64,000 nucleotides of DNA from Vibrio parahaemolyticus (GCF_900460535.1 NZ_UHIL01000001.1:2852001-2916000); one strand, 5' to 3'; positions 26,425 to 38,701 are shown, counted from the first letter of the stretch. Notes: a model not told the origin generated them from the letters alone. Translations and numbers: made by a program.

Positions 26425-29007
26425 TTATAAGCGCTCTTCTAGCCAAGGCTGAACAGTTTTGATCGCTTCTGGTAATGCTGACACATCAGTACCACCAGCT
26501 TGCGCCATGTCAGGGCGACCACCGCCCTTACCACCAACCTGCTCTGCAACCATTTTAACAAGGTCGCCCGCCTTAACTTTGCCTACCAGATCTTTCGTCA
26601 CACCAGCAATCAAGCCAACTTTGTCATCAGTTACGTTTGCTAGAAGCACAACACCTGAGCCCATTTGGTTCTTGATGTCGTCAACCATTGTACGTAGGTT
26701 TTTGCTATCTGCGCCTTCTAGTGCAGCAACCAGCACTTTCGTGCCGTTTACTTCCACTGCTTTACCCATGATGTTTGCGCTTTCAGCAGCAGCCATCTTG
26801 TCTTTAAGCTTCTGAAGTTCTTTTTCTAGCGTTTTCGCTTTTTGTGCAGATTCTGCTAGTTTCTCTTCGTATTTTGCTGCTTGAGCTTCGATCGCATCTA
26901 GAGCTGCTTCACCTGTTACTGCTTCAATACGACGGATGCCCGCCGCGATGCCGCTCTCAGAGGTGATCTTGAATAAGCCGATATCGCCAGTGTTAGAAGC
27001 GTGGATACCACCACAAAGCTCTGTAGAGAAATCGCCCATAGACAGTACGCGTACTTCATCATCGTACTTCTCGCCAAATAGTGCCATTGCGCCTTTCTTC
27101 TTCGCAGACTCAATGTCCATCACGTTGGTTTCAATAACGTGGTTGCGACGAATTTGCGCGTTCACTAGACGTTCAACTTCTTTTAGCTCTGCCGCCGTTA
27201 CCGCTTCTAGATGAGAGAAGTCAAAACGTAGGTTTTCTGCTTTAACCAAAGAGCCTTTTTGCGTCACGTGCTCACCAAGGACTTGACGAAGTGCGGCGTG
27301 TAGCAAGTGCGTTGCAGAGTGGTTTAGAGAGATAGCTGCACGACGTTCTGCGTCAACGATAGTAGCGACTTCATCGCCTTTCGCTAGAACACCTTCCGCC
27401 ATAACACCGTGGTGTGCGATTGCGTTGCCTAACTTTTGAGTATCTTCTACTCGGAATACACCAGCTTCAGTGCGGATTTCACCCGCATCACCACATTGAC
27501 CGCCTGACTCAGCGTAGAATGGGGTTTCACCAAGCACAATGATCGCTTTGTCGCCAGCAGATAGAGAATCCACTTCGTTGCCTTCAACGAACATTGCCGC
27601 CACTGAGCTAGAGCCTTTTGTTCCAACGTAGCCACAGAATTCAGTTTGTGTGTCAACTTTAATTGCTGCGTTGTAGTCTGTACCGAACTGACCCGCTTCA
27701 CGTGCACGCTGACGCTGCTCTTCCATTGCTTTCTCGAAACCTTCTTCGTCAATCGCGAACTCACGTTCACGCGCAACGTCGTTAGTCAAGTCAGCTGGGA
27801 AGCCGTAAGTATCGTAAAGTTTGAATACGGTTTCACCGTCAAGCACTTTACCATCTAAGTTATCTAGCGCTTCGTTTAGAATCGCCATACCGCGTTCAAG
27901 TGTACGACCGAAGTTTTCTTCTTCGATACGCAGTACTTTTTCTACGACAGCTTGCTGACGTTTCAGTTCTTCACCTGCAGTGCCCATGATGTCAGCTAGT
28001 ACACCAACCAATTTGTGGAAGAATGCACCTTGCGCACCTAGCTTGTTACCGTGACGAACAGCACGACGAATGATACGACGTAGAACATAGCCACGACCTT
28101 CGTTTGAAGGCATAACACCATCAACAATCAGGAATGAACATGAACGGATGTGGTCAGCGATAACGCGTAGCGATTGGTTTGATAGGTCTTCGTAACCGAT
28201 CACTTCTGCGGCTGCTTTGATAAGAGCTTGGAATACGTCGATTTCGTAGTTTGAGTGAACGCCTTGCATGATTGCAGAGATACGCTCGATACCCATACCT
28301 GTATCTACCGACGGTTTTGGTAGCGGTTCCATCGTGCCATCAGCATGACGGTTGAACTGCATAAATACGTTGTTCCAGATCTCGATGAAACGGTCACCAT
28401 CTTCTTCAGGTGTGCCAGGACGGCCACCCCAGATGTGCTCACCGTGATCGTAGAAGATTTCAGTACATGGACCACAAGGACCAGTATCACCCATTTGCCA
28501 GAAGTTGTCTGACTCGTATGGTTTGCCACCTTTCTTGTCGCCAATGCGGATGATGCGATCTGCAGGAACACCTACTTTCTTGTTCCAGATATCGAATGCT
28601 TCGTCATCAGTTTCGTAAACGGTCACCAATAGACGGTCTGCAGGCAGCTTAAGAACGTCTGTTAGAAATTCCCAAGCGAATGAAATCGCGTCTTCTTTGA
28701 AGTAATCGCCAAAGCTGAAGTTGCCTAGCATTTCAAAGAAAGTATGGTGACGAGCTGTAAAGCCCACGTTTTCCAGGTCGTTGTGTTTACCGCCAGCACG
28801 TACACAACGTTGAGCCGTAGTCGCTCGAGTATAGGCTCGTTTTTCCAAGCCTAAGAAACAATCCTTAAATTGGTTCATACCTGCGTTTGTGAACAGCAGG
28901 GTTGGGTCGTTATGTGGAACTAACGATGAACTTTCTACGATTTGGTGTCCTTTGCTTTCAAAGAACTTGAGGAACGCGTTACGAACCTCGTCAGTGCTCA
29001 TGTACAT
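26425..29007 (-). CDS. alaS: Alanine-tRNA ligase
   Basis: Class II synthetase that charges tRNA-Ala and clears mischarged Ser/Gly. The 860-residue product contains the aminoacylation domain ([10 protein letters not shown] and [16 protein letters not shown] near the N-terminus), the editing domain with zinc motif HSATHLLH (about 563-570) and CGGIHA (about residue 665), and the C-terminal C-Ala domain ending in [15 protein letters not shown]. The ATG at 29007 has AGGAAGAG 4 bases upstream; the ATG at 29001 (MSTDEV) is an alternative. The recX gene is 142 bases upstream on the same strand. Confidence 0.97.
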   Translation of the reverse strand: MYMSTDEVRNAFLKFFESKGHQIVESSSLVPHNDPTLLFTNAGMNQFKDCFLGLEKRAYTRATTAQRCVRAGGKHNDLENVGFTARHHTFFEMLGNFSFGDYFKEDAISFAWEFLTDVLKLPADRLLVTVYETDDEAFDIWNKKVGVPADRIIRIGDKKGGKPYESDNFWQMGDTGPCGPCTEIFYDHGEHIWGGRPGTPEEDGDRFIEIWNNVFMQFNRHADGTMEPLPKPSVDTGMGIERISAIMQGVHSNYEIDVFQALIKAAAEVIGYEDLSNQSLRVIADHIRSCSFLIVDGVMPSNEGRGYVLRRIIRRAVRHGNKLGAQGAFFHKLVGVLADIMGTAGEELKRQQAVVEKVLRIEEENFGRTLERGMAILNEALDNLDGKVLDGETVFKLYDTYGFPADLTNDVAREREFAIDEEGFEKAMEEQRQRAREAGQFGTDYNAAIKVDTQTEFCGYVGTKGSSSVAAMFVEGNEVDSLSAGDKAIIVLGETPFYAESGGQCGDAGEIRTEAGVFRVEDTQKLGNAIAHHGVMAEGVLAKGDEVATIVDAERRAAISLNHSATHLLHAALRQVLGEHVTQKGSLVKAENLRFDFSHLEAVTAAELKEVERLVNAQIRRNHVIETNVMDIESAKKKGAMALFGEKYDDEVRVLSMGDFSTELCGGIHASNTGDIGLFKITSESGIAAGIRRIEAVTGEAALDAIEAQAAKYEEKLAESAQKAKTLEKELQKLKDKMAAAESANIMGKAVEVNGTKVLVAALEGADSKNLRTMVDDIKNQMGSGVVLLANVTDDKVGLIAGVTKDLVGKVKAGDLVKMVAEQVGGKGGGRPDMAQAGGTDVSALPEAIKTVQPWLEERL

Positions 29008-29119
29008 GCAGCTCTTCCTGAAAATAGTCGAGTTAGAATTTTGCCGTATTGTAGATCATGCAATCAGCTGAGACTAGTTTTCTTGCGGAAAAGAGGGGGT
29101 AGAAGAAAAAATTTGAAGC

Positions 29120-29149
29120 AAAACAAAAATCAGCGTGAATAATTCACGC
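29120..29149 (-). terminator. Terminator after recX
   Basis: GCGTGAAT and ATTCACGC (8-bp stem, 1-base centre) begin at the base next to the recX stop and are followed by TGATTTTTG on the minus strand. Confidence 0.65.
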
Positions 29150-29617
29150 CTAATCTTCGTCTTCAAAGCTTAACGCATAGCTAATTTGGTCAAAACTGTA
29201 GCCGCGATATTGTAAGAAACGAACCTGTTTAGCGTACTCTTTCTGGTCTTTGGCCTTTATTCCTTTAAATTTCTTCTCTGCTGCCAACTTTGCCAATTCA
29301 AACCAATCTTGGGGCTCTTCTGCCATTGCTTGTTCAATGACAGATTCTGCAACTCGCTTCTGGTTAAGCTCTTGGCGAATACGACGCTCACCATGACCTT
29401 TGTAAACGTGTTGACGCACTTGGCTTTTGGCGTAACGCAAGTCATCCAAATAATTGTGTTCTAAACAAAAGTTAATCGCAGCTTCAATATCAGCCTCTTC
29501 ATAGCCTTTCATCGCAAGCTTTTGATGGAGCTCATATAAGCCATGATCTCGACGACTAAGTAACTGAATCGCGGCTTCTTTGCTAGATAGCGTCGGTGCT
29601 TGTCGCTTTTGGTACAT
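29150..29617 (-). CDS. recX: RecA regulatory protein RecX
   Basis: Binds RecA filaments and limits their extension and activities. The 155-residue, charged, helical protein has the three tandem three-helix repeats of the family ([44 protein letters not shown]). It lies downstream of recA on the same strand with the recA terminator at 29698 in between, so it is expressed by read-through or on its own, as in E. coli. Confidence 0.93.
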   Translation of the reverse strand: MYQKRQAPTLSSKEAAIQLLSRRDHGLYELHQKLAMKGYEEADIEAAINFCLEHNYLDDLRYAKSQVRQHVYKGHGERRIRQELNQKRVAESVIEQAMAEEPQDWFELAKLAAEKKFKGIKAKDQKEYAKQVRFLQYRGYSFDQISYALSFEDED

Positions 29618-29697
29618 AGTGATCCTAAAGGTAATTTGGCTGTACAGGCTTTTCGTTTGCCTTAAATTTCTTCGATTTTGATTTCGACAAATACAAC

Positions 29698-29720
29698 AAA
29701 GCCCTGCAACGCAGGGCTTT
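29698..29720 (-). terminator. Terminator after recA
   Basis: AAAGCCCTGC and GCAGGGCTTT form a 10-bp stem with a 3-base loop (AAC) 21 bases beyond the recA stop. Downstream recX would need read-through. Confidence 0.85.
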
Positions 29721-29740
29721 ATTTTTAGTCTATCAGAAGA

Positions 29741-30784
29741 TTAAAACTCTTCTTCTTGCTCAGGCTTCTCACCGGCAGCAGGTGCTTCTGGTTGAGCTGG
29801 AGAAAGTAGCATTTCACGCAGTTTGGTATCGATTGTTTTCGCGATTTCTGGATGCTCACGCAGGTAGTTACAAGCGTTTGCTTTACCTTGACCAATCTTA
29901 TCGCCATTGTAGCTGTACCAAGCACCCGCTTTTTCTACTAGCTTGTGCTTCACGCCTAAGTCAATCAACTCACCTTCACGGTTAAAGCCTTGGCCATACA
30001 TGATTTGCGTGTTTGCTTCTTTAAATGGTGCTGCAATCTTGTTCTTAACCACTTTGATACGCGTTTCGTTACCTACAACTTCATCGCCTTCTTTGATTGC
30101 GCCAGTACGACGGATATCTAAACGAACAGAAGCGTAAAACTTAAGCGCGTTACCGCCAGTAGTCGTTTCAGGGTTACCGAACATCACACCAATCTTCATA
30201 CGGATTTGGTTGATGAAGATACACATACAGTTAGACTGTTTCAGGTTACCTGTAAGCTTACGCATTGCTTGAGAAAGCATACGAGCTTGGAGACCCATGT
30301 GGCTGTCGCCCATTTCACCTTCGATCTCAGCTTTAGGTGTTAGAGCAGCAACAGAGTCAACAACCATTACGTCGATTGCGCCAGAGCGAGCTAATGCATC
30401 ACAAATCTCTAGAGCTTGCTCACCAGTGTCTGGTTGAGAAACCAATAGTGCATCGATATCAACACCAAGCTTTTTAGCGTACACAGGATCCAACGCGTGC
30501 TCAGCATCGATAAACGCACAAGTTTTACCTTCACGTTGTGCAGCAGCGATAAGCTCAAGAGTTAGCGTTGTTTTACCTGAAGATTCTGGACCGTAGATTT
30601 CTACGATACGACCCATTGGTAGACCACCAGCACCCAAAGCGATATCAAGAGAAAGCGAACCCGTTGAAATGGTTTCTACATCCATTGCGCGGTTATCACC
30701 AAGGCGCATGATAGAGCCTTTACCGAATTGCTTTTCAATTTGACCTAGCGCAGCGGCGAGCGCTTTCTGTTTGTTCTCGTCCAT
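29741..30784 (-). CDS. recA: Recombinase RecA
   Basis: Strand-exchange protein and coprotease for LexA. The ATG at 30784 ([11 protein letters not shown]) gives the usual 347 residues and has a GGAG site 7 bases upstream; the frame opens 7 codons earlier but that start is less likely. Walker A GPESSGKT is at about residues 67-74; loop L2 contains [15 protein letters not shown]. The acidic C-terminal tail (EKPEQEEEF) is typical. A promoter with an embedded LexA site is just upstream. Confidence 0.98.
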   Translation of the reverse strand: MDENKQKALAAALGQIEKQFGKGSIMRLGDNRAMDVETISTGSLSLDIALGAGGLPMGRIVEIYGPESSGKTTLTLELIAAAQREGKTCAFIDAEHALDPVYAKKLGVDIDALLVSQPDTGEQALEICDALARSGAIDVMVVDSVAALTPKAEIEGEMGDSHMGLQARMLSQAMRKLTGNLKQSNCMCIFINQIRMKIGVMFGNPETTTGGNALKFYASVRLDIRRTGAIKEGDEVVGNETRIKVVKNKIAAPFKEANTQIMYGQGFNREGELIDLGVKHKLVEKAGAWYSYNGDKIGQGKANACNYLREHPEIAKTIDTKLREMLLSPAQPEAPAAGEKPEQEEEF

Positions 30785-30870
30785 TACTTTCTCCGATTTA
30801 TTCATCTTCTTTGGGCGACGAATAGTAATTCATTTTTCTTAAGCAGAAGTTCTGCTCAGCAATGAAAGTC

Positions 30871-30898
30871 ATTATACTGTTGATTCATACAGTGTCTA
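30871..30898 (-). promoter_or_regulatory. recA promoter with LexA (SOS) box
   Basis: On the minus strand, TAGACA (-35) is followed by exactly 16 bases and then TATAAT (-10). Those 16 bases (30877-30892) are CTGT-N8-ACAG, a perfect LexA core, so bound LexA would directly block polymerase. The spacing to the recA ATG is about 85 bases. Confidence 0.9.
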
Positions 30899-30984
30899 TA
30901 CCTGTATGAAAAAAATTTGGCTCACAATATCGTGCAGTTTTCTCTAGCCCTTGTTTTCTCTGGGCTTACGCAGATCCAAAAAAT

Positions 30985-31467
30985 CTAGATTAAGTGTTGG
31001 TGCAATTGACTCAATGCATGAATCACCGCTTGTTCGCGAACTTCTGCTCGATTTCCAGAAAAATGCATGGTTTCTACTAACTGCCATCCCTGATTATCTG
31101 CAAAGGCAAAACACACCGTTCCAACCGGCTTTTCCTCACTGCCACCACCAGGGCCAGCGATGCCACTGATAGACACCCCAATTGTTGCATTGGAATGTTT
31201 TAATGCCCCCTGCACCATTTCGATTACAACCGGCTCACTCACTGCGCCATACGCTTCGAGTGTTTGAAGCTGCACTCCAAGCATCTCCATTTTGGCCTCA
31301 TTACTGTACGTAACAAAAGCGCGGTCAAGCCAACCGGAGCTACCTGCAATATCAGTAATTGCGGCTGCAACGCCACCGCCAGTACAGGACTCTGCTGTAG
31401 TCAGCACATGCCCATGTCGCGCAAGTAACACACCTAAATCAGCACTTAATTTTGTTGTTTTTTCCAT
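30985..31467 (-). CDS. pncC: Nicotinamide-nucleotide amidohydrolase PncC (CinA C-terminal type)
   Basis: Deamidates nicotinamide mononucleotide to nicotinate mononucleotide in NAD recycling. The ATG at 31467 gives 160 residues; the codon for the earlier start at 31473 is TTG. The single-domain CinA_C protein shows [11 protein letters not shown] (about residues 23-33) and [11 protein letters not shown] (about 102-112). As in E. coli (ygaD), it is next to recA. It is divergent from mutS. Confidence 0.92.
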   Translation of the reverse strand: MEKTTKLSADLGVLLARHGHVLTTAESCTGGGVAAAITDIAGSSGWLDRAFVTYSNEAKMEMLGVQLQTLEAYGAVSEPVVIEMVQGALKHSNATIGVSISGIAGPGGGSEEKPVGTVCFAFADNQGWQLVETMHFSGNRAEVREQAVIHALSQLHQHLI

Positions 31468-31551
31468 AGCCAAAATGCCCTTTGTCTCTTTTTACTTGAT
31501 AGGGATTCACGTATCCTAAGCCGCTACGGAAATAAACAAAAGAACTTACCT

Positions 31552-34113
31552 GTGAAAGCTGAACAAAAACACACTCCGATGATGCAGCAATATCTCAAGC
31601 TAAAAGCTGAGAACCCAGAAATTTTGCTGTTCTACCGCATGGGCGATTTCTACGAACTCTTCTATGATGACGCGAAACGAGCGTCTCAACTGCTTGATAT
31701 TTCATTAACCAAGCGCGGTTCATCGGCCGGAGAACCTATTCCTATGGCGGGAGTGCCATTCCATGCAGTGGAAGGGTATCTCGCGAAACTAGTTCAGCTT
31801 GGTGAGTCAGTCGCAATCTGTGAACAAATTGGGGATCCAGCGACGAGCAAAGGTCCTGTTGAGCGTAAAGTAGTACGCATTGTCACGCCAGGCACCGTAA
31901 CCGATGAGGCGCTGCTTTCTGAACGTCTCGATAACTTAATCGCTGCGATTTACCATCACAACGGCAAATTTGGTTATGCGACGTTAGACGTTACTTCTGG
32001 CCGTTTTCAATTAACGGAGCCAGAAACCGAAGAAGCCATGATGGCAGAACTACAACGCACCGCACCGCGTGAGTTGTTGTTCCCTGAAGATTTCGAGCCA
32101 GTCCACTTGATGTCGAACCGTAACGGTAACCGTCGTCGCCCTGTATGGGAGTTTGAACTGGATACAGCCAAACAACAGTTGAACCAGCAGTTTGGTACCC
32201 GTGATCTTGTCGGTTTTGGTGTTGAGCACGCCTCTCTTGGCTTATGCGCCGCAGGTTGTTTGATCCAATACGTAAAAGACACACAACGCACTGCTCTACC
32301 ACATATCCGCTCACTAACATTTGATCGCCAAGATCACTCTGTAATTTTAGATGCAGCTACGCGTCGCAATCTAGAAATCACCCAAAATTTAGCTGGCGGC
32401 ACGGACAATACACTCGCCGCAGTTCTCGACCATTGCTCAACCCCGATGGGCAGCCGCATGTTAAAGCGTTGGCTGCATCAACCGATGCGTTGTATTGATA
32501 CGCTAAACAACCGTCTGGATGCGATTGGTGAAATTAAAGATCAAGGCTTATTTACCGATCTTCAGCCAACTTTAAAACAGATTGGCGATATTGAACGTAT
32601 CTTAGCGCGTCTTGCTCTACGTTCTGCTCGTCCACGAGACATGGCTCGCCTACGCCATGCCATGCAGCAACTTCCTGAACTAGAATCACTCACTGCATCC
32701 TTAACTCATCCATACTTAGTGAAGTTGGCTCAATATGCTGCGCCAATAGATGAAGTATGTGAGCTTCTTGAACGTGCTATCAAAGAAAACCCGCCGGTAG
32801 TGATCCGCGATGGTGGTGTGATTGCAGAAGGCTATAACGAAGAATTGGATGAGTGGCGTAAGCTCGCTGATGGTGCAACCGAGTATCTAGAAAAGCTCGA
32901 AGCGGATGAACGCGAGCGTCATGGCATCGATACGCTGAAAGTTGGCTACAACGCCGTACATGGATTCTTCATTCAGGTAAGTCGTGGCCAAAGCCATTTG
33001 GTACCGCCACATTACGTGCGTCGCCAAACTCTGAAAAATGCCGAGCGCTACATTATTCCTGAGCTTAAAGAGCATGAAGACAAAGTTCTGAACTCAAAAT
33101 CAAAAGCACTCGCACTAGAGAAAAAACTGTGGGAAGAGCTGTTCGATTTGCTGATGCCTCATCTTGAACAAATGCAAAACCTAGCTTCTGCCGTTTCACA
33201 GATGGACGTGTTACAAAACCTAGCAGAACGCGCAGACTCATTGGATTATTGCCGCCCTACTCTAGTTAAAGACGCAGGTATTCACATTCAAGCAGGTCGC
33301 CACCCGGTAGTAGAGCAAGTCACCTCGGACCCGTTCATTGCTAACCCAATAGAATTAAGCTCAAGCCGTAAAATGCTCATCATCACGGGTCCAAACATGG
33401 GGGGTAAATCAACCTACATGCGCCAAACTGCGCTAATTGCGTTGATGGCTCATATCGGCTCTTATGTACCTGCAGAATCAGCACAAATTGGCTCATTGGA
33501 TCGCATCTTTACTCGTATCGGTGCTTCAGATGACTTGGCATCAGGTCGTTCAACCTTCATGGTAGAGATGACAGAAACGGCCAACATTCTCCACAACGCA
33601 ACCAAGAACAGCTTGGTGTTAATGGATGAGATCGGTCGCGGTACCAGTACTTACGATGGTCTTTCATTGGCATGGGCAAGTGCCGAATGGCTTGCAACAC
33701 AAATTGGCGCGATGACACTTTTCGCTACGCACTATTTTGAACTAACCGAATTACCGAACTTACTACCAAACTTAGCGAATGTTCACCTAGATGCGGTAGA
33801 ACATGGCGACAGCATTGCTTTCATGCACGCTGTTCAAGAAGGCGCCGCAAGCAAATCATACGGCTTGGCGGTTGCGGGCTTAGCTGGCGTACCTAAAACG
33901 GTCATCAAAAATGCTCGTACTAAACTGTCTCAACTAGAGCAACTCGGCCAAGCTAGCGACTCGCCTCGTCCAAGCACTGTGGATATAGCAAATCAGCTCA
34001 GCTTAATCCCTGAACCTAGCGAAATTGAACAAGCGTTATCAAACATCGATCCAGACGACTTAACACCTCGTCAAGCCCTTGAAGAGCTGTATCGTTTGAA
34101 GAAAATGCTTTAA
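31552..34113 (+). CDS. mutS: DNA mismatch repair protein MutS
   Basis: Recognises mismatches and recruits MutL. The 853-residue product starts with GTG at 31552. The mismatch-reading F-x-E motif is in GDFYELF near residue 31-37; the ABC ATPase has Walker [10 protein letters not shown] (about 616-624), signature SGRSTF (about 663-668), Walker [10 protein letters not shown] (about 688-696) and the switch histidine in FATHY. The C-terminal dimerisation helix ends at the stop. A shared terminator separates it from rpoS. Confidence 0.98.
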   Translation: MKAEQKHTPMMQQYLKLKAENPEILLFYRMGDFYELFYDDAKRASQLLDISLTKRGSSAGEPIPMAGVPFHAVEGYLAKLVQLGESVAICEQIGDPATSKGPVERKVVRIVTPGTVTDEALLSERLDNLIAAIYHHNGKFGYATLDVTSGRFQLTEPETEEAMMAELQRTAPRELLFPEDFEPVHLMSNRNGNRRRPVWEFELDTAKQQLNQQFGTRDLVGFGVEHASLGLCAAGCLIQYVKDTQRTALPHIRSLTFDRQDHSVILDAATRRNLEITQNLAGGTDNTLAAVLDHCSTPMGSRMLKRWLHQPMRCIDTLNNRLDAIGEIKDQGLFTDLQPTLKQIGDIERILARLALRSARPRDMARLRHAMQQLPELESLTASLTHPYLVKLAQYAAPIDEVCELLERAIKENPPVVIRDGGVIAEGYNEELDEWRKLADGATEYLEKLEADERERHGIDTLKVGYNAVHGFFIQVSRGQSHLVPPHYVRRQTLKNAERYIIPELKEHEDKVLNSKSKALALEKKLWEELFDLLMPHLEQMQNLASAVSQMDVLQNLAERADSLDYCRPTLVKDAGIHIQAGRHPVVEQVTSDPFIANPIELSSSRKMLIITGPNMGGKSTYMRQTALIALMAHIGSYVPAESAQIGSLDRIFTRIGASDDLASGRSTFMVEMTETANILHNATKNSLVLMDEIGRGTSTYDGLSLAWASAEWLATQIGAMTLFATHYFELTELPNLLPNLANVHLDAVEHGDSIAFMHAVQEGAASKSYGLAVAGLAGVPKTVIKNARTKLSQLEQLGQASDSPRPSTVDIANQLSLIPEPSEIEQALSNIDPDDLTPRQALEELYRLKKML

Positions 34114-34141
34114 CGAGAATATCTAATCTCCCCTAAAACAG

Positions 34142-34170
34142 AAAAGGGCTATGGTTATCCATAGCCCTTT
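34142..34170. terminator. Bidirectional terminator between mutS and rpoS
   Basis: AAAAGGGCTATGG and CCATAGCCCTTT form a long stem with a 4-base loop and A/T tracts on both sides. Confidence 0.9.
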
Positions 34171-34191
34171 GTGTTTCGAGAAAGCTTAGTA

Positions 34192-35181
34192 TTAATCGTC
34201 TTCGACGTTAAACAAGTTTTCCATATTTAGGCCTTGTTTAATTAGGATTTCACGAAGTCGACGTAAACCCTCCACTTGAATTTGACGTACACGCTCACGG
34301 GTAAGACCAATCTCTCGTCCCACTTCTTCAAGCGTAGACGGCTCATAACCAAGCAAACCAAAACGACGTGCAAGCACTTCTTTTTGTTTTGGATTCAACT
34401 CTTCCAACCAATGGATCAAAGACGATTTGATGTCATCATCTTGAGTCGACACTTCTGGATCAGAGTTATTTGCGTCAGGAATAATATCCAGAAGCGCTTT
34501 TTCACCGTCACCACCAATTGGGGTATCAACGGAGCTAATACGCTCGTTAAGACGCAGCATTTTGCTGACATCTTCTACTGGTATATCTAATTGAGCAGCA
34601 ATTTCTTCTGCAGTTGGTTCATGATCGAGCTTTTGAGAAAGTTCACGCGCAGTACGCAGATAAATGTTCAGCTCTTTCACGACATGAATAGGCAAGCGAA
34701 TGGTGCGAGTTTGGTTCATCAACGCACGTTCGATCGTTTGACGGATCCACCATGTTGCGTAAGTTGAGAAACGGAAGCCTCTTTCTGGATCGAATTTTTC
34801 AACCGCTCGGATCAAACCGAGGTTACCTTCTTCAATAAGATCGAGTAGCGCTAGGCCACGGTTGCTGTACCGACGAGAAATTTTTACTACTAAACGCAAG
34901 TTACTTTCGATCATGCGCTTACGAGCCGCTTCATCACCACGCAATGCTCTGCGGGCGTAAAGGACTTCTTCTTCAGCAGTAAGTAGAGGTGAGAAGCCAA
35001 TTTCACCTAGATACAATTGAGTTGCGTCTAGGCTTTTACTGCTCGCGTCAAACTCTTCACGGACAGCTGTTTTGCCTTCGGTAGTAGATGATGATTTTTC
35101 GAGTTCGTTATCAATGGTCGTCTCTGACGCATTGTCGTATTCAAACTCTTCAACTTTGGATACTGTGTTGCTGATACTCAT
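34192..35181 (-). CDS. rpoS: Sigma factor RpoS (sigma-38)
   Basis: Stationary-phase and general stress sigma factor. The 329-residue product has sigma-70 regions 1.2 ([16 protein letters not shown]), 2 ([32 protein letters not shown]), 3 and 4 ([28 protein letters not shown]). The acidic N-terminal extension is usual for the family. It follows nlpD by 90 bases; in enterobacteria the main rpoS promoter lies inside nlpD, and the same may hold here. Confidence 0.98.
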   Translation of the reverse strand: MSISNTVSKVEEFEYDNASETTIDNELEKSSSTTEGKTAVREEFDASSKSLDATQLYLGEIGFSPLLTAEEEVLYARRALRGDEAARKRMIESNLRLVVKISRRYSNRGLALLDLIEEGNLGLIRAVEKFDPERGFRFSTYATWWIRQTIERALMNQTRTIRLPIHVVKELNIYLRTARELSQKLDHEPTAEEIAAQLDIPVEDVSKMLRLNERISSVDTPIGGDGEKALLDIIPDANNSDPEVSTQDDDIKSSLIHWLEELNPKQKEVLARRFGLLGYEPSTLEEVGREIGLTRERVRQIQVEGLRRLREILIKQGLNMENLFNVEDD

Positions 35182-35271
35182 AACTACTCATAACGCCTCC
35201 CCCTGGCGAGTTAGCAAGACATGACAACTCAATATGTCGCTAAATGATTTCGCAAGTTGTTTTTCAAAGTC

Positions 35272-36195
35272 TTACGGTAAATAGCGTTTTGGATTCACTG
35301 ATTTACCTTGGTAGCGAATTTCAAAGTGCAGCTTGACGGATTTTGCGCCTGAACTACCCATGGTCGCAATTTTCTGTCCGCTTTTTACACTCTGACCTTC
35401 TGTTACCAGCAGTTTGTCGTTATGTGCGTATGCGCTTAAATAATTGTCGTTATGCTTCACTATAATTAGGTTGCCATAACCTCTTAGCGCATTACCCGAA
35501 TAAACGACCGTGCCGGCTGCGGTTGAAACGATAGGCTGACCACGCTGTCCTGCGATGTCAATGCCTTTATTTCCCTGTTCTCCCGCCGAGAAGTTCTTGA
35601 TTACTCTCCCTTTTGTCGGCCACAACCACTTCGATACTTTGTCGTTTTGTACCGTCGTTGTTGGCGGCTTCGGTTTAGTAGGTTGGTTATCTTTTGAACC
35701 AACATACTCCTTTGCTTTGGTTTGTTCAACTTTCTTTGGCGGCTCTTTTTGTGCGACTTTAGTCGGAGTTGTTGTAGGCTTTTGACTAGAGTTTTTACTT
35801 GAAGTCACAGGCTTTGTCGTCGTCGTTGGCTTCACCACTGGAGGCGGTGTCGTTGTAACTACAGGTACTACAACGGGTTCAACTTTTTGGCCATATTTTG
35901 GCGCGACATATTTCGGAGCCCAAAGTTTTAGCTTTTGACCTGGATAAATGGTGTAAGGCTGAGAGAGTTCGTTGTAACGTACAAGATCATTTACATCTTT
36001 ATCTGTGACGTAAGCAATGAAATAAAGTGTGTCACCTTTCTTTACTTCGTAGTAACTCCCTCTATAACTGCCACGCTCAACGCTCGAATAATCCTTCTTT
36101 AGGCTGGAAACAGGCGCAGGTGAGTGAGCCGCGCAACCAACGAGTCCCGCAGCTAATACAAAGCTAATACCAATATGACGCAGTAACTTACTCAC
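35272..36195 (-). CDS. nlpD: Amidase activator lipoprotein NlpD
   Basis: Outer-membrane lipoprotein that activates the cell-wall amidase for daughter-cell separation. The 307 residues hold a lipobox LVGC (Cys22), a LysM domain (about residues 50-95, YEVKKGDTLYFIA), a long Thr/Pro/Lys-rich linker, and a C-terminal LytM (M23) domain. The LytM domain is degenerate: the zinc His of HxxxD is Asn (NKGIDIA) and HxH is KLH. It therefore should not be an active endopeptidase, which is the known state of NlpD. The 3' neighbour is rpoS, the 5' neighbour pcm. Confidence 0.95.
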   Translation of the reverse strand: MSKLLRHIGISFVLAAGLVGCAAHSPAPVSSLKKDYSSVERGSYRGSYYEVKKGDTLYFIAYVTDKDVNDLVRYNELSQPYTIYPGQKLKLWAPKYVAPKYGQKVEPVVVPVVTTTPPPVVKPTTTTKPVTSSKNSSQKPTTTPTKVAQKEPPKKVEQTKAKEYVGSKDNQPTKPKPPTTTVQNDKVSKWLWPTKGRVIKNFSAGEQGNKGIDIAGQRGQPIVSTAAGTVVYSGNALRGYGNLIIVKHNDNYLSAYAHNDKLLVTEGQSVKSGQKIATMGSSGAKSVKLHFEIRYQGKSVNPKRYLP

Positions 36196-36209
36196 CTAAC
36201 CTCAGATCC

Positions 36210-36836
36210 TTAAGCCAAATCACCCGCGACAAGAGGAACAAAGCGAACCATTTCCACAACGGTAGAAAGGTACTCGTCACCCTTGCGTTCAATTCTAAGT
36301 AGTTGCTGCTCAACATCTCCGACAGGAATCACCATTTTACCGCCATCTTTTAACTGTGAGAGAAGAGCTTGGGGAATCACTTCTGCAGCAGCGGTAACAA
36401 TGATGGCGTCAAACGGACCTTTCGTTTCCCATCCTAACCAGCCATCACCATGCTTCGTCGAGACATTGTAGATATCAAGTTGCTTAAGACGACGTTTCGC
36501 TTCCCATTGCAAAGATTTGATGCGTTCAACGGAATAAACATGGTCAACGATTTGTGCTAAAACTGCGGTTTGGTACCCAGAACCGGTTCCGATTTCCAAA
36601 ACGTTACTAGCACGTTGAAGCTCAAGCAGCTCGGTCATGCGAGCGACGATGTAAGGTTGAGAAATAGTTTGTCCCTGACCAATCGGTAGCGCATTGTTAT
36701 CGTAGGCTTGGTGCATCATCGCTTGAGAAACAAAGCTCTCTCTCGGTAAACAATGCATTGCATCCAAAACGCGTTGATCTTTGATGCCACTGGAGATAAG
36801 AAACGCTATCAACCTGTCAGCATGTGGGTTACTCAT
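36210..36836 (-). CDS. pcm: Protein-L-isoaspartate O-methyltransferase
   Basis: Repairs isoaspartyl residues in aged proteins using S-adenosylmethionine. The ATG at 36836 (MSNPHADRL) gives 208 residues; its A is shared with the TAA stop of surE, so translation is likely coupled. Motif [12 protein letters not shown] is at about residues 81-91 and the PIGQGQTIS substrate motif at about 53-61. It is upstream of nlpD-rpoS in the conserved surE-pcm-nlpD-rpoS order. Confidence 0.96.
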   Translation of the reverse strand: MSNPHADRLIAFLISSGIKDQRVLDAMHCLPRESFVSQAMMHQAYDNNALPIGQGQTISQPYIVARMTELLELQRASNVLEIGTGSGYQTAVLAQIVDHVYSVERIKSLQWEAKRRLKQLDIYNVSTKHGDGWLGWETKGPFDAIIVTAAAEVIPQALLSQLKDGGKMVIPVGDVEQQLLRIERKGDEYLSTVVEMVRFVPLVAGDLA

Positions 36837-37612
36837 TACTTCTCTTCCTTCAACCAACTATCCATCGTACGCAGAGACTCATGAGCCGTGAGGTCTACTT
36901 GCAGTGGGGTAATAGAAACTCGACCATGCTCAATCGCATAGAAGTCGGTACCTTCACCCGCATCTTGTTCTTTCCCCGGAGGCCCTAACCAATAGATATC
37001 ATGCCCACGCGGATCTTTCTGCTTGATCATATTTTCTGCGTGATGACGAGCACCTAAACGGGTCACTTCGATTTCACCAAGACTCTCGAGAGGCAAATCA
37101 GGTACGTTCACGTTCAACAAACGGTTGGTTGGGATTGGCGCTGCCAAGTGTTGCTCAACCAACTGTCGAGCAATTTTAGCAGCCGACTCAAAATGACGTT
37201 TACCAACCAGTGAAAATGCAATGGCTTGCACGCCAAGAAAATGCCCTTCCATTGCAGCAGCGACGGTACCAGAGTACAGAACGTCATCCCCCAGATTTGC
37301 ACCATGATTAATGCCAGATAATACAAGATCTGGCAGGTCATCTTTCATCAGCTCATTTAGAGCAAAATGAACGCAATCTGTCGGTGTCCCTTGAACCGAA
37401 TAAGTATTAGGAGCAATTTCTGTGACTCGCAGAGGCTGTTCCAATGTCAGTGAGTTTGATGCACCAGAACGATTTCGGTCTGGGGCAACAATGATCACTT
37501 CCGCGATGCTTCTCAGCTCATCCGCTAACGCGTGAATTCCTTGAGCATGCACACCGTCGTCATTACTAATTAGAATTCTTAAAGGTTTTGTATTTAGTGA
37601 ATCCAGTTCCAT
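36836..37612 (-). CDS. surE: 5'/3'-nucleotidase SurE
   Basis: Metal-dependent nucleoside monophosphate phosphatase that helps stationary-phase survival. The 258-residue product has the acidic metal site SNDDG (about residues 16-20), [11 protein letters not shown] (about 47-57) and [13 protein letters not shown] (about 100-112). Its first base overlaps the truD stop and its stop overlaps the pcm start, each by 1 base. Confidence 0.97.
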   Translation of the reverse strand: MELDSLNTKPLRILISNDDGVHAQGIHALADELRSIAEVIIVAPDRNRSGASNSLTLEQPLRVTEIAPNTYSVQGTPTDCVHFALNELMKDDLPDLVLSGINHGANLGDDVLYSGTVAAAMEGHFLGVQAIAFSLVGKRHFESAAKIARQLVEQHLAAPIPTNRLLNVNVPDLPLESLGEIEVTRLGARHHAENMIKQKDPRGHDIYWLGPPGKEQDAGEGTDFYAIEHGRVSITPLQVDLTAHESLRTMDSWLKEEK

Positions 37613-38655
37613 TAGTATTCTCTTTCTACTTTGACCTCATTCACCAACTCACGAACAATGGATGTGGCAAAAGAGCCTGCATCGAGTGAGAAGGTCAACG
37701 TAATATTGTTACCTTCAACGTTCCAAGCTAAGTCTTTTGGTTTGAGTGCGATTTCACGACGATCGTGACGCATACGATTCCCACGGATCAGAGCCATTAA
37801 ATCAGGTTCTTCATCAATAAATGGCTGTTCTAATGCAAGTGCATCAGCTTGGGTCGGTAACGCATTATCACCCGCTAAAGCGGCAGTAATCTCAACTTCA
37901 CTCAATGCAAGCTTGTTTTGCATATCAGCAAGGTTATTCGCATCAACAGCCAACAATCCTTGTGATGTCTGTGCGATGTCACCATCGATGAATTTATCAA
38001 ACACACCATTTTCTAGACGAGCAGAAACGATGCGGTTGAAAATCCATGAACGCGCGGCAGACAGGTACATGCTGCGTTTGTTTTGGTTACGCGTACGAAC
38101 GTTCTCTCGTCCCCAACGACGGGCTTCGTCGAGGTTATTTCCATCGTTACCAAAGCGTTGGCTACCAAAGTAGTTTGGCACACCAACTTGTTTAACTTTT
38201 TCAAGGCGTTGCTCTACATCCGCCATATCTGTCACTTCAGACAAGGTAACCACAAACTCGTTCCCGATTAAGTCACCAGGACGCAGTTTTTTGTTGTGTC
38301 GATCGATCGCCAGAATTTCAATACTTGGGTATTGCGCCAAAAATGTCGAAAAATCTGGAGTCTCACCTTTAGGCAGATGAACACTTAGCCATTGTTCGGT
38401 TACTGCATGGCGATCTTTCAGGCCTGCCCAACTAACGTCTTTAGACTTAACACCACAAGCTTTCGCTAGCTCGTTAGCGACGAAACTGGTGTTCTCACCT
38501 GTTTTTCGAATGCGCACCATTAAGTGTTCACCTTCTCCCGTGAAGGCAAAACCCAAATCTTCGCGAACCTGAAAGTGTTCTGGTTGCGCTTTAATTTTTG
38601 CTGATGCGACTGGCTTGCCTGTGAGGTAAGCCAATGAGGATAAAATATCTGACAT
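37612..38655 (-). CDS. truD: tRNA pseudouridine(13) synthase TruD
   Basis: Makes pseudouridine 13 in tRNA-Glu. The ATG at 38655 ([11 protein letters not shown]) gives 347 residues; the frame is open further, but that part overlaps ispF. The catalytic aspartate is in [12 protein letters not shown] (about residues 77-88), followed by the TRUD insertion domain. It is 46 bases downstream of ispF. Confidence 0.96.
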   Translation of the reverse strand: MSDILSSLAYLTGKPVASAKIKAQPEHFQVREDLGFAFTGEGEHLMVRIRKTGENTSFVANELAKACGVKSKDVSWAGLKDRHAVTEQWLSVHLPKGETPDFSTFLAQYPSIEILAIDRHNKKLRPGDLIGNEFVVTLSEVTDMADVEQRLEKVKQVGVPNYFGSQRFGNDGNNLDEARRWGRENVRTRNQNKRSMYLSAARSWIFNRIVSARLENGVFDKFIDGDIAQTSQGLLAVDANNLADMQNKLALSEVEITAALAGDNALPTQADALALEQPFIDEEPDLMALIRGNRMRHDRREIALKPKDLAWNVEGNNITLTFSLDAGSFATSIVRELVNEVKVEREY

Positions 38656-38701
38656 GATGTATTTCCACTGCTTACGCAGCTTTAAGGAGCAAATTATTCG
38701 A

